Source: Saprospiraceae bacterium
GTDB taxonomy: Bacteria; Bacteroidota; Bacteroidia; Chitinophagales; Saprospiraceae
Length of the DNA stretch: 64,000 bases
Assembly: GCA_016710585.1 (NCBI GenBank)
Contig: JADJVN010000028.1
Span: 1 to 64,000, forward strand
Direction: 5' to 3'
Below are positions 41,601 to 49,957 of this stretch, piece by piece (the stretch's first letter is position 1; each line of letters starts with the position of its first letter). The notes under the pieces were generated by a model. The model ran no database searches and was not told the origin of the DNA. It saw only the letters and a list, made by a program, of their open reading frames with translations. Both the position numbers and the translations under genes were made by a program.

Positions 41601-41810
41601 GATCAAAATACATTTCATCAAGTCGAAGTCATCTCCACCGATGAGTCCAAGGAGAAGGTGGGAGAGTTGATCGTAGATGTCTATCAAAATATCAAAGCCA
41701 AGAAATTTTCACCAGGTTGCGGAGATAAAGATTGTCTCTGGTGTAGTTATTTGAATACAGGAGCAAACCTAAAATTGGTGGATAAAACTGATGAAGAGGA
41801 GGATCTGTAA
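38696..41810 (+). CDS. UvrD/PcrA-type helicase fused to a RecB-family Fe-S nuclease, frameshifted
   Basis: 1037 residues after repair. Helicase motifs: Walker A AGPGTGKT (41-48), motif II LVDEYQDTN, motif III VVGDDDQAIYRFQGA, motif V STLYKSKGLEYDYVYM, motif VI RRLFYVGMTRAKQ. The C-terminal PDDEXK_1 domain has GRAIHESLH, GQLDRIDFLGNQITVIDYKTG (D...D-Y-K) and cysteines suited to a 4Fe-4S cluster (CPVAFYYENI early, then GCGDKDCLWC at the end), like AddB/RecB nucleases. The frame breaks between motifs IV and V: removing one A at 40056-40059 gives NVLQETIIKQIIKLLDFI. This is a repair-type helicase-nuclease; no addA partner is adjacent. It starts 77 bp after the TauE/SafE gene. Confidence 0.87.
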
Positions 41811-42052
41811 TGGGATATACATTTATAAAAATAGTTCCCAAATTCTCATTTTTTAGCAAAAAACCATTAAAAACAGGCTGAAATCATGCACAGTTTTTGA
41901 CAAAAATTCTAATTTGACATCAAAACCCCTTGTTTTTCATGCAAAAATGGCTAAATAAACTGCCAAAATTTCAACTTTATCCAGTTGGCACAGTTAATGA
42001 TGCACAGAGTATGAAAATCATATTTACTTAATTACATAAAATATTTATTTAT

Positions 42053-42316
42053 ATGAAGCCAATTAATGATCGCGTCGTCGTTAAGCCAGCTGAGGCAGAG
42101 ACAAAAACCAAAGGAGGAATCATCATCCCGGATACGGCCAAGGAAAAGCCACAAAGAGGAGAAATCGTTGCAGTAGGTCCTGGAAAAGAGGGAAATAAGA
42201 TGACTGTAAAAAAAGGGGACATCGTGCTATACGGAAAATATGCAGGTCAAGAATTTAACTATAAAGGTGTAGATTACCTTATTATGAGAGAAGACGATAT
42301 TCTTATTGTTGTCTAA
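42053..42316 (+). CDS. groES: Co-chaperonin GroES
   Basis: 87 residues. Caps the GroEL ring. Family features: KPINDRVVVKPAEAETKTKGGI at the start (the mobile loop follows with GIIIPDTAKEKPQRGE) and YGKYAGQEFNYKGVDYLIMRE at the end. ATG at 42053. No CIRCE operator is seen in the 240-bp upstream spacer, in line with its absence from many Bacteroidota. groEL follows 47 bp later. Confidence 0.97.
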   Translation: MKPINDRVVVKPAEAETKTKGGIIIPDTAKEKPQRGEIVAVGPGKEGNKMTVKKGDIVLYGKYAGQEFNYKGVDYLIMREDDILIVV

Positions 42317-42363
42317 TCAATTTTGTAAAACCTATTTATAAAAAAAATTAAATACTAAATAAA

Positions 42364-43998
42364 ATGGCAAAGGATATAAGTTTTAACAGTGATGCCCGAG
42401 AAAAATTAAAAGCGGGTATTGATAAAATAGCAAATGCTGTAAAAGTAACATTAGGTCCAAAAGGACGTAATGTCGTAATTCAAAAAAGCTTTGGCGCACC
42501 ACAAATCACAAAAGATGGTGTGACTGTAGCAAAAGAAGTAGAACTAGAAGATGCAGTAGAGAACATGGGTGCTCAGATGCTTAAAGAAGTAGCATCAAAA
42601 ACAGCAGATATCGCTGGTGATGGTACGACTACTGCAACTGTATTGGCTCAAGCAATGGTATCTGCAGGTATGAAATATGTAGCTGCTGGTGCTAATCCTA
42701 TGGATCTTAAAAGAGGTATCGACAAAGCTGTGGCTGCTGTTACCGCTGATCTAAAAAAACAATCAGAGCAAATTGGCAATGATTTCAGCAAAATAAAACA
42801 AGTAGGTTCTATATCTGCAAACAATGATGAAGAAATCGGAAAATTGATTGCAGATGCTATGAAGCGTGTGAGCAAAGATGGCGTCATTACTGTAGAAGAA
42901 GCAAAAGGAACAGATACTTATGTTGATGAAGTAATCGGTATGCAGTTTGATCGCGGATATTTATCTCCATATTTTATCACGAATGCTGATAAAATGATCG
43001 CAGCATATGAGAATCCATATATCTTGATCACTGACAAGAAAATCTCAAACATGCAGGAGATCGTTCCAGTGTTGGAGAAAGTGGTAGGATCTGGAAGACC
43101 ATTGTTGATCATCGCAGAAGATGTAGATAGTCAAGCATTGGGCGTATTGGTTGTAAACAGATTGAGAGCAAGTCTTAAAGTAGTAGCAGTAAAAGCTCCA
43201 GGATTCGGAGATAGAAGAAAAGCGATGCTTGAAGATATCGCAGTACTTACTGGTGGTGTCGTAATCTCTGATGAGAAAGGATACAAACTAGAAAGTACAG
43301 AATTGACAGATTTAGGTCAATCAGCTAATATCGAAATCGACAAAGACAATACCACAATCATCAACGGTAAAGGAAAGAAAAAAGATATCGAAGCTCGTAT
43401 TGCTCAAATCAAAGTTCAAATCGGAGAAACAACTTCAGATTATGACAAAGAAAAACTTCAAGAGAGATTGGCTAAATTAGCTGGTGGTGTTGCAGTATTG
43501 TATGTAGGTGCTGCTACAGAGGTAGAGATGAAAGAAAAGAAAGACAGAGTTGACGATGCGCTTCACGCAACAAGAGCTGCTGTAGAAGAAGGAATCGTTG
43601 TCGGTGGAGGAGTTGCTCTAGTAAGAGCGATCGAATCTGTTGACAGAATGAGAAACGGCAATGAAGACGAGAAGTTGGGTATCGACATTGTGCGAAAAGC
43701 ATTGGAAGCGCCACTTCGCGTGATTGCTGACAATTCTGGTGTAGAAGCATCTGTAGTATTGATGAACGTTAAATCTAAAAAAGGATCTTACGGTTACAAT
43801 GCTAGAACAGATGTGTACGAAGACTTGAAAAAAGCAGGAGTTATCGATCCAACGAAAGTGACAAGAATTGCATTGGAGAATGCTGGTTCTATCGCTGGTA
43901 TGGTCTTGATGACAGAATGTGTATTAAGTGAAAAACCAAAAGAAGACAAAGGTGGGCATAGCCACGGTCATCCAGGAGGAATGGATGGAATGATGTAA
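42364..43998 (+). CDS. groEL: Chaperonin GroEL
   Basis: 544 residues; 60-kDa chaperonin that folds proteins with GroES. ATG at 42364 (MAKDISFNSDAREKLKAG). ATP-site motifs VTLGPKGRNV, DGTTTATVLA and VEEGIVVGGGVAL are intact. The C-terminal tail ends GHPGGMDGMM, with extra His residues (GGHSHGHPGG) before the usual Gly-Met repeat. A strong intrinsic terminator ends the groES-groEL operon. Codon use is the most regular in the window, as expected for high expression. Confidence 0.98.
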   Translation: MAKDISFNSDAREKLKAGIDKIANAVKVTLGPKGRNVVIQKSFGAPQITKDGVTVAKEVELEDAVENMGAQMLKEVASKTADIAGDGTTTATVLAQAMVSAGMKYVAAGANPMDLKRGIDKAVAAVTADLKKQSEQIGNDFSKIKQVGSISANNDEEIGKLIADAMKRVSKDGVITVEEAKGTDTYVDEVIGMQFDRGYLSPYFITNADKMIAAYENPYILITDKKISNMQEIVPVLEKVVGSGRPLLIIAEDVDSQALGVLVVNRLRASLKVVAVKAPGFGDRRKAMLEDIAVLTGGVVISDEKGYKLESTELTDLGQSANIEIDKDNTTIINGKGKKKDIEARIAQIKVQIGETTSDYDKEKLQERLAKLAGGVAVLYVGAATEVEMKEKKDRVDDALHATRAAVEEGIVVGGGVALVRAIESVDRMRNGNEDEKLGIDIVRKALEAPLRVIADNSGVEASVVLMNVKSKKGSYGYNARTDVYEDLKKAGVIDPTKVTRIALENAGSIAGMVLMTECVLSEKPKEDKGGHSHGHPGGMDGMM

Positions 43999-44024
43999 TC
44001 TTCTAGGAAATAAAATATTCCAAT

Positions 44025-44062
44025 AAAAAAACGGCTGCCATGATATGGTGGCCGTTTTTTTT
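44025..44062 (+). terminator. Intrinsic terminator of the groESL operon
   Basis: 9-bp stem CGGCTGCCA / TGGTGGCCG (two G-T wobbles) with a TGATA loop, A-tract before and T8 after. It starts about 27 bp after the groEL stop. Confidence 0.92.
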
Positions 44063-44112
44063 ATTGCACTTTATGAAAGTTTTATTACCTTTAAATCAAT
44101 AAAACGAATGTT

Positions 44113-44691
44113 ATGATTCAAAAATTTATTGCAATATTAATATTTTGCCTAATCATCGCTGAATGTAAAGTTAAACAACCTACCAAAGAATTAGGGTTCT
44201 CCTGTGAAATAGTTAATAATATAAAGGAAAAGGATCAATACTATAGAATAAAACATTCGAATATTTTATCACCCTATTTTTACTTATTGGATTCATTAAT
44301 AAAAGTTAATGGATTTAAAGGCGGCATAGATCAAATGCCTGCAGTTAATACTAACCTACTTGACAGTATAAAAAATCAGATTAATTTTTTAAATTCTACT
44401 AGACCAAAGCAAGACAAATCAGTATTGGATTCGATTTGGAAATTGCAAAATGATTTGGATTATAAAAATGTAATAGATTTAATTAGCATAATATCCAATG
44501 TTGGATACTCAAACATAGATACGATTCCTGAAAAATGTGGTTTGGAAAGCTTTATTGTATTTGTGCATACACCTACTGAACTATGTGATACAGTTTATTC
44601 AATAATTGAGAAGATCAATTTGAAATCTTTCAACCCTAATCGATATAGGCACATAATGTGGCATTTAAATGGAAGGAACGGAATGAATTAA
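44113..44691 (+). CDS. Lipoprotein of a tandem pair, DUF6624-like (copy 1)
   Basis: 192 residues. The signal peptide ends in a lipobox (LIIAEC), so Cys18 is probably lipidated. I recognise no confident family, but the second half (Y-K-N-V-I-D-L-I-S-I-I-S-N-V-G-Y ... FIVFVHTP) has the spacing of DUF6624 proteins. Compared with copy 2, residues 1-45 differ at 2 sites and residues 110-192 at 5, while residues 46-109 are only about 40% identical. No partner gene with an enzymatic role is adjacent; it lies after the groESL terminator, so it has its own promoter. Confidence 0.7.
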   Translation: MIQKFIAILIFCLIIAECKVKQPTKELGFSCEIVNNIKEKDQYYRIKHSNILSPYFYLLDSLIKVNGFKGGIDQMPAVNTNLLDSIKNQINFLNSTRPKQDKSVLDSIWKLQNDLDYKNVIDLISIISNVGYSNIDTIPEKCGLESFIVFVHTPTELCDTVYSIIEKINLKSFNPNRYRHIMWHLNGRNGMN

Positions 44692-44789
44692 TTTATTAAC
44701 AAAATGAATTAATATCCTATATTAATTTGCACTAATAAAAATGAAAAGAAAATCGATGTTTATTCCTTTAAATCAATAAAACGGATGTT

Positions 44790-45368
44790 ATGATTCAAAA
44801 ATATATTGCAATATTAATATTATGCCTAATCATCGCTGAATGTAAAGTTAAACAACCTACCAAAGAATTAGGGTTCTCCTGTGAAATTGTTAATAATATA
44901 AAGGAAAAGGATCAATACTATAGAAGATACTTGGCATCTCCACAATCACCTTACGTTCATCTTTTGGATTCTTTAATAAAACTTAATGGATATGAGGAAG
45001 GTTCTAAAATTATGAGTTCAATTGATACAAAATTATTAAAAAGTCTAATTAAACAAGTTGATTCATTATTGAATACAACACATAAGTATGAAAAAATAGT
45101 ATGGGATTCACTTTGGAAATTGCAAAATGATTTGGATTATAAAAATGTAATGGATTTAATTAGCATGATATCCAATGTTGGATACTCAAACATTGATACG
45201 ATTCCAGAAAAATGTGGTTTAGAAAGCTTTATTGTATTTGTGCATACACCTGCTGAACTATGTGATACAGTTTATTCAGTAATTGAGAAAATCAATTTAA
45301 AATCTTTCAACCCTAATCGATATAGACACATCATGTGGCATTTAAGTGGAAGGAACGGAATGAATTAA
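44790..45368 (+). CDS. Lipoprotein of a tandem pair, DUF6624-like (copy 2)
   Basis: 192 residues, same length and lipobox (LIIAEC) as copy 1. The ATG sits in an identical leader. The middle (residues 46-109) is distinct: RYLASPQSPYVHLLDSLIK versus IKHSNILSPYFYLLDSLIK, and it shows a different charge pattern afterwards. Identical ends with a diverged centre suggest gene conversion at the ends or selection for change in the centre. Function unknown. Confidence 0.7.
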   Translation: MIQKYIAILILCLIIAECKVKQPTKELGFSCEIVNNIKEKDQYYRRYLASPQSPYVHLLDSLIKLNGYEEGSKIMSSIDTKLLKSLIKQVDSLLNTTHKYEKIVWDSLWKLQNDLDYKNVMDLISMISNVGYSNIDTIPEKCGLESFIVFVHTPAELCDTVYSVIEKINLKSFNPNRYRHIMWHLSGRNGMN

Positions 45369-45428
45369 TTTACTAACAAAATGAATTAATATCCTAAATT
45401 GATAAAAACTAAGTTACAAACATCAATT

Positions 45429-46046
45429 ATGAAAACAAGAAATTTTCTGCCATTATTCTCGAATCACAAAATCAATATGCTATTCAGAGTTTTAAGTTTC
45501 AGTATTCTAATCTTGAATTTTAGCAATTGTCGATTTTCTAATTTAGAAAATAAAAGTGATAAATCGAAAGAATGCCAGAAAATCAAAAATGAAATAGACG
45601 AACTTTTTACTCGAGATCAAAATGCTCGAACCACTCAATTTGGTTACAATCCTAAAATTGACAGTATAAATATAATTTATATTTCAAAACTTATAGATAA
45701 AATTGATACCAGTGTATTTTTATGTTTAGATAATTACTATTTTGAAAAACTATTTATTGTTGCATTACATTCACCACTAAGATCAAATTTTATAATTTAT
45801 TTTAGAAATTTGGTTCAAAAAGAAAAATTAGAAAAGTATTATTATGCAATGCTAATAGATAAATGCTTAATTGAGTTAACTGGAAAGCAACAATATGGAA
45901 CGCAATACTTTATTTCAAATAATAAAAAAGTATTATTTCCAATAATTGACATTTTAAAAATTGATAGTTTAAGAAGTTCCATGAATTTAACAAATTTTAA
46001 ATCTTACTTAGACCAAAATGATCTAATAGTTAATTCTAATTTATAA
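45429..46046 (+). CDS. DUF6624-like lipoprotein
   Basis: 205 residues from ATG 45429; an in-frame TTG at 45399 is unlikely, and ATG 45477 (MLFRVLSFSILILNFSNC) would make a shorter and cleaner lipoprotein signal. The mature part has RDQNARTTQF, an IDSINIIYISKLIDKID segment, LFIVALHSP and a closing KQQYGTQYF, which together resemble DUF6624 (D/N-rich first helix, I-V-x-H-S, QxYGTQ). Unknown function. It follows the duplicated pair by 60 bp and may be a diverged relative. Confidence 0.6.
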   Translation: MKTRNFLPLFSNHKINMLFRVLSFSILILNFSNCRFSNLENKSDKSKECQKIKNEIDELFTRDQNARTTQFGYNPKIDSINIIYISKLIDKIDTSVFLCLDNYYFEKLFIVALHSPLRSNFIIYFRNLVQKEKLEKYYYAMLIDKCLIELTGKQQYGTQYFISNNKKVLFPIIDILKIDSLRSSMNLTNFKSYLDQNDLIVNSNL

Positions 46047-46056
46047 CTAATCTCCG

Positions 46057-46085
46057 ATTGTCGAAGTTTAAAACTTCGATACAAT
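46057..46085. repeat. Palindrome TCGAAGTTTAAAACTTCGA with flanking arms
   Basis: Nine-bp perfect arms TCGAAGTTT / AAACTTCGA about one central base, extended by ATTG / CAAT. It starts 11 bp after the stop of the DUF6624-like gene, so it may end or protect the transcript; a shorter AT hairpin (TGAATTTTTAATTCA) follows. Confidence 0.6.
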
Positions 46086-46135
46086 ACATTCTGAATTTTT
46101 AATTCAAAAAAGCAATCCAAGAAGCAAATCTGTTT

Positions 46136-46381
46136 TTAGCTTATAATTCTTATCTTGAACCATTGACCTCTTTCCCTAAAAATTCGATGGTAGTCTTTAG
46201 GCTGTTTATCAATAGTATTGTGATGATAATTTACAATTGAATTAATATTATGCCCTTCACCATGAGAGATTTGAACCAAGGAAATAGCATCAGGTAAAAA
46301 ACTGGTTACAGGCATTTTCAGTAGCTTACTATAAGCTTTGAGGTGTTCCACATTGACATCTTTAGGAATAAAAACTAACAT
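46136..46381 (-). CDS. Small hypothetical protein
   Basis: 81 residues from ATG at 46381. Not recognised. It has no signal peptide or membrane segment and is rich in His/Lys/Arg (SIVNYHHNTIDKQPKDYHRIFRERGQWFK). It lies alone on the minus strand in a region of palindromes and AT-rich spacers, so it may be a remnant of a larger gene. Low confidence that it is expressed. Confidence 0.4.
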   Translation of the reverse strand: MLVFIPKDVNVEHLKAYSKLLKMPVTSFLPDAISLVQISHGEGHNINSIVNYHHNTIDKQPKDYHRIFRERGQWFKIRIIS

Positions 46382-46529
46382 TCAATTCTTCAAATTTAAC
46401 AAAATTTTAAAATCCAATCTAATAACATTCTGGGATAAAGATACTAATTTTGATTCATCATAACCTATCAGCCTTATATGCATTATAATTCGTGCATTTG
46501 GTTGACATAATGATTTACAAAAATAATAT

Positions 46530-47162
46530 ATGATACATAAAAAATTAATACCTACGATTTTATTTCTCTCCTTGTGTTATTCTATGCTGCATGCACAAAT
46601 TCCTGATAAAACATACAAGCATTTAATATCTGCAGAACTGCCTACACCAGGAGTGTTAGCCCTTGACTATCAGTATAATTTTTACAATACTTCGAAGAGC
46701 AAAATTCATGGATTTGGATTGTCTCTGGGATGTTTATATAAACATAATATCAATGAGCGAATTCCATTCGTAACAAGTACGAAGTTTATATTTTCGCCGA
46801 AGTCACCATTCCAATCAAACTTATACACTTCGAGTATCTTCTATCAGTATTATTGGAATGTACAATCAAAGAAAATTATTCCTTCCTACAAAGCTGCTTT
46901 AAATTATATGATACTAGATCCCAATGTAGCCACACTGACGAATTCTACTCATTGGAGTATAGATAATTTGTTCAGAATAAATATCCATATCAAAAGATTT
47001 GGATTCTCACCAGGACTAGGGCTGAGAAAATATTTTGAAGGTCGCAATGTACTTTATAATGACAGTCAATATTATTTTCCAGGATATTTATTTGGAAGCA
47101 AAGAGACAATTTTTAGGAATTTAGAATTGATTGGTGAGTTTAGGATTGGGTATTTTTTTTAA
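46530..47162 (+). CDS. Small outer-membrane beta-barrel-like protein
   Basis: 210 residues with a signal peptide (FLSLCYSMLHAQ). The mature part alternates in strand-like fashion (GVLALDYQYNFYN, IHGFGLSLGCLYKHN, SNLYTSSIFYQYYWN) and ends in an aromatic-rich strand (LIGEFRIGYFF), as barrels do. No family name can be given. It is monocistronic between AT-rich spacers. Confidence 0.6.
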   Translation: MIHKKLIPTILFLSLCYSMLHAQIPDKTYKHLISAELPTPGVLALDYQYNFYNTSKSKIHGFGLSLGCLYKHNINERIPFVTSTKFIFSPKSPFQSNLYTSSIFYQYYWNVQSKKIIPSYKAALNYMILDPNVATLTNSTHWSIDNLFRINIHIKRFGFSPGLGLRKYFEGRNVLYNDSQYYFPGYLFGSKETIFRNLELIGEFRIGYFF

Positions 47163-47726
47163 ATGAGCTAATGTGAGAATGAGTTAATGTGATAATTAGA
47201 AAATGAATTTGCAAATGTGCATAATGTGCAAATTTGCAAATGAAAATATTAATGAGAAAATTAGTCAATTAGTTAAAAAATGACAATTGAATTTACAAAA
47301 GAGCGTAATGAGCAAGTAGTTCTGCTTAATTGTTGCTTTAACACTGAATTTACTTAAATAAATTTTGTTCTTAATATTAGCCTTCGTTGGGATTTTTCAA
47401 AAAATTATAGAAAAAAATCAACTCCTTCTTTTTGTTCCGTAGGAACTAAATAGAGGTAAAAACAATGAAAAATTCCCATGTCCCATAGGGACTTAACAAA
47501 ACTGACTCACTATTTTCTTCATCAAGTCGCAAGTATTTGGGTCAATGTAACATGATATCATTTCTTTACTTTTGTTGCAGAATAGGCATTGTCGTTGGGA
47601 TTAGCATAAATAAGTTTCTATAAAATATTAAAACTTCCAGGAATATATTCTAAATTTACCTAAGGTTGGCAAAATCTAAACAATTCAAGACAATATGTTC
47701 TCGAAAAGCAAAAAATATATTTTCAT
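47163..47726. other. Repeat-rich spacer with two TAGG-centred palindromes
   Basis: No ORF is supported here. It contains low-complexity repeats (GCAAAT/ATTTGC and AATGAG/TTAATG units, 47163-47290), the palindromes GTTCCGTAGGAAC (47434-47446) and GTCCCATAGGGAC (47480-47492) sharing a TAGG/CCTA-type core, and a direct repeat TCGTTGGGAT type sequence near 47385 and 47592. Confidence 0.6.
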
Positions 47727-48896
47727 ATGAAATTATTAATGTTACAATTGAAGAATAAATATCCTGTTTCCCTTTTAGGATTATACACATATCGCTTATC
47801 AGGGATGTATTCAAAATTTACTCTGAGGTCATGGCTTATTTTTGCTTTTTTAGTCAATTGGTGCAACATTTTTTCTCAAAGCAATAGTTTCCACTATCAA
47901 GGTAGAATTCTAGAAAATAAAATGAACGGAGACTCAATTTATATTTTCTCATCCACGATTCCAGAAGTTTATTATCATGTTCCAATGATTAGTTGCCCTA
48001 TAGAAAATGGCAGCTTCGATTTTACTTTAGAGATGTCATATCCTCTTATGTATAGGATAAAATATTTGAGTGAAAAAAACTTTAGAATATATAGACCCTC
48101 TTTTTATTTTCTAGATACTTCTTCCAATTCTATCTTGATTGATTCAATTGAACATGCTCCAAATTATTATAATCAAACTCAGTATGAATATCATCATCAA
48201 TTTATTCCTTTTTTATTGGACGCAAATAAAAGTAATCAAAAATCGGATGTTCTTAGTTTTATCTCAAAGGATTTAGATCGATTCGAAAATCGTTTGAATG
48301 AATATGTAAAAATTAATCCGACTTCATACGTTGCATTATGGTTACTCATTTACGATCTAAGTGAACATGGCCATAGCCCCATGATTGATATAATAGCCTC
48401 AAATTTTTCAACCAGAATAAAAACTGAAAAACTATGGATTCAGCTTCAGAATGATTTATCTAAAAGAAAAATTAAAATAGGGCAGAAATTTCCAACTTTA
48501 ATTTTGAAGGATTCTTTCTTGAATGAAAGAAATTTGGAGATAACCGATTCAAAATACACATTAATAAATTATTGGTTCAGTCGATGCAAACCATGCATTG
48601 AGAAAATCCCACAGCTCAAAAAATTGGATTCATTATATTCTGCAAAGTCTCTTGCTTTAATAAACATCTCTGTAGATAGTGAAAAATATCTATATTTATG
48701 GAAAAAGAGAATCAATGACTATAAGCTAAACTGGGTTCAATATTTAGATTTGAATGGCATACAAGCTAGTAAAGAAAGTATAAATTACTTCCCAACTAAT
48801 TTTCTTTTAGATCAAGAAGGTAAAATCATTAGAAAAAATATTGCTTTAGAGGAACTTGAGCGAATTCTTGAACAAATATCTGAATCTGATAAATAA
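47727..48896 (+). CDS. Secreted thioredoxin-like (TlpA family) protein with DUF4369-like N-terminus
   Basis: 389 residues. The N-terminus may start at ATG 47727 or, more plausibly for a signal peptide, at ATG 47805 (MYSKFTLRSWLIFAFLVNWC). Residues about 50-150 (FHYQGRILENKMNGDSIYIFSS) match the beta-sandwich that precedes TlpA/ResA domains in Bacteroidota. The thioredoxin domain has its redox pair in WFSRCKPCIEKIPQL and ends in the cis-Pro loop region YFPTNFLLDQEGKI. A thiol-disulfide role in the periplasm is likely; partner unknown. It is followed by a DUF6624-like gene. Confidence 0.8.
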   Translation: MKLLMLQLKNKYPVSLLGLYTYRLSGMYSKFTLRSWLIFAFLVNWCNIFSQSNSFHYQGRILENKMNGDSIYIFSSTIPEVYYHVPMISCPIENGSFDFTLEMSYPLMYRIKYLSEKNFRIYRPSFYFLDTSSNSILIDSIEHAPNYYNQTQYEYHHQFIPFLLDANKSNQKSDVLSFISKDLDRFENRLNEYVKINPTSYVALWLLIYDLSEHGHSPMIDIIASNFSTRIKTEKLWIQLQNDLSKRKIKIGQKFPTLILKDSFLNERNLEITDSKYTLINYWFSRCKPCIEKIPQLKKLDSLYSAKSLALINISVDSEKYLYLWKKRINDYKLNWVQYLDLNGIQASKESINYFPTNFLLDQEGKIIRKNIALEELERILEQISESDK

Positions 48897-48947
48897 ATCT
48901 CGCTTTGATTTGATAATTTTTCTCAAATTTACTTTAAATATTCAAAG

Positions 48948-49823
48948 ATGAAAACAGTTAATCAACTATTATCAGCTAGTCAGAAGCGATTCATTTTATT
49001 TTTAATATTCATTTCGAATCTATCACCTTTTGCAACTGGACAAAATCCAATAAATCAATTTTATATTGATTCAATCCAAACAAAACTAAAGGAAAACTAT
49101 GCTGAAGCAAAAAATTACTTCTTGAAGAATAAGAATAATTTAAATCCAAATTGTTATATCACTTTCCTATCAACAAGTCTTGACAAAAAAGATATTTCTA
49201 GCTATAAAATAATTTTCCAAAAATTTGTAAGAGATTTTGGATATACTTTAGATGTCATAGATACACTTTATCCCAACAATTTCATTTACAATGTGAAACA
49301 TAAAAATTTACTGAAATGGTCAATGGACATATCTAAAAAGTACCACCTCTTATGGTTAAAAAATCATTATGTTGAGAATCAAATCAATGTAGAACTAATG
49401 AAAATATTTCAAATTGATCAGAATATCAGAAACTTGAATATTCTTAGATGTCAACCAGATAGCAATTGTTTTTTAAAAGCATGGGATCAGGATGATTATT
49501 CAAATATTAAGAAAATAAAGGAATTATGTAAATTAACAAATAGGTTTCCTAATCCTTATGATTTTGGAATAGATGCTCAAAAGGCTGAACTAATAATTGT
49601 TCACAATCTTAAAAATAGAGATACATATAAGCAAACTTGGACTGAGCTTGGAAGCTATATTGAAGCTGCATATCGAGATGGTAAATTAAATTCTACATTA
49701 TTTTTAATTTACGATCAATCACTGATCATGTTTGAGAATACACAGTATTACGGCACAGCAAAAAATCATCCAAGTATTAATGATCCAGATATTTCTAAAA
49801 GAGCAAAAGATTATAAACTATAA
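48948..49823 (+). CDS. DUF6624-like secreted protein
   Basis: 291 residues. The hydrophobic signal segment (RFILFLIFISNLSPFATGQ) sits behind a 15-residue N-region. The second half matches DUF6624: QIDQNIRNLN, DYSNIKKIKELCKLTNRFPNPYDFG, AELIIVHNLKNR, and the closing ENTQYYGTAKN (QxYGT motif). Function unknown. It begins 51 bp after the TlpA-like gene and is probably in the same transcript. It is the fourth DUF6624-like protein in 5.7 kb. Confidence 0.68.
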   Translation: MKTVNQLLSASQKRFILFLIFISNLSPFATGQNPINQFYIDSIQTKLKENYAEAKNYFLKNKNNLNPNCYITFLSTSLDKKDISSYKIIFQKFVRDFGYTLDVIDTLYPNNFIYNVKHKNLLKWSMDISKKYHLLWLKNHYVENQINVELMKIFQIDQNIRNLNILRCQPDSNCFLKAWDQDDYSNIKKIKELCKLTNRFPNPYDFGIDAQKAELIIVHNLKNRDTYKQTWTELGSYIEAAYRDGKLNSTLFLIYDQSLIMFENTQYYGTAKNHPSINDPDISKRAKDYKL

Positions 49824-49957
49824 ATCATGCTTGGCAATTCAATGCAGATAGGAATTATAAATTTCAGATATATTAAATCGCAGGATCAAGCTGTGAGCAA
49901 TCAAAGAAGTATGAACCTTCAAAATGAGATCTTCAGCTTTCATTTTGCCAAACCTTA

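Larger units (their letters stand above)
44082..45397. repeat. Tandem gene duplication (two units of about 640 bp)
   Basis: The units 44082-44722 and 44759-45397 each contain one 192-residue lipoprotein gene with its upstream leader (CCTTTAAATCAATAAAACG) and downstream tail (AACAAAATGAATTAATATCC). The ends are nearly identical while the central 190 bp differ strongly. Confidence 0.92.

Noticed and set aside
41980..42052. Sigma-54-like motif (TGGCAC...GATGCA) before groES
   Set aside because: The GG and GC elements are 13 bases apart instead of 10, so it does not fit.
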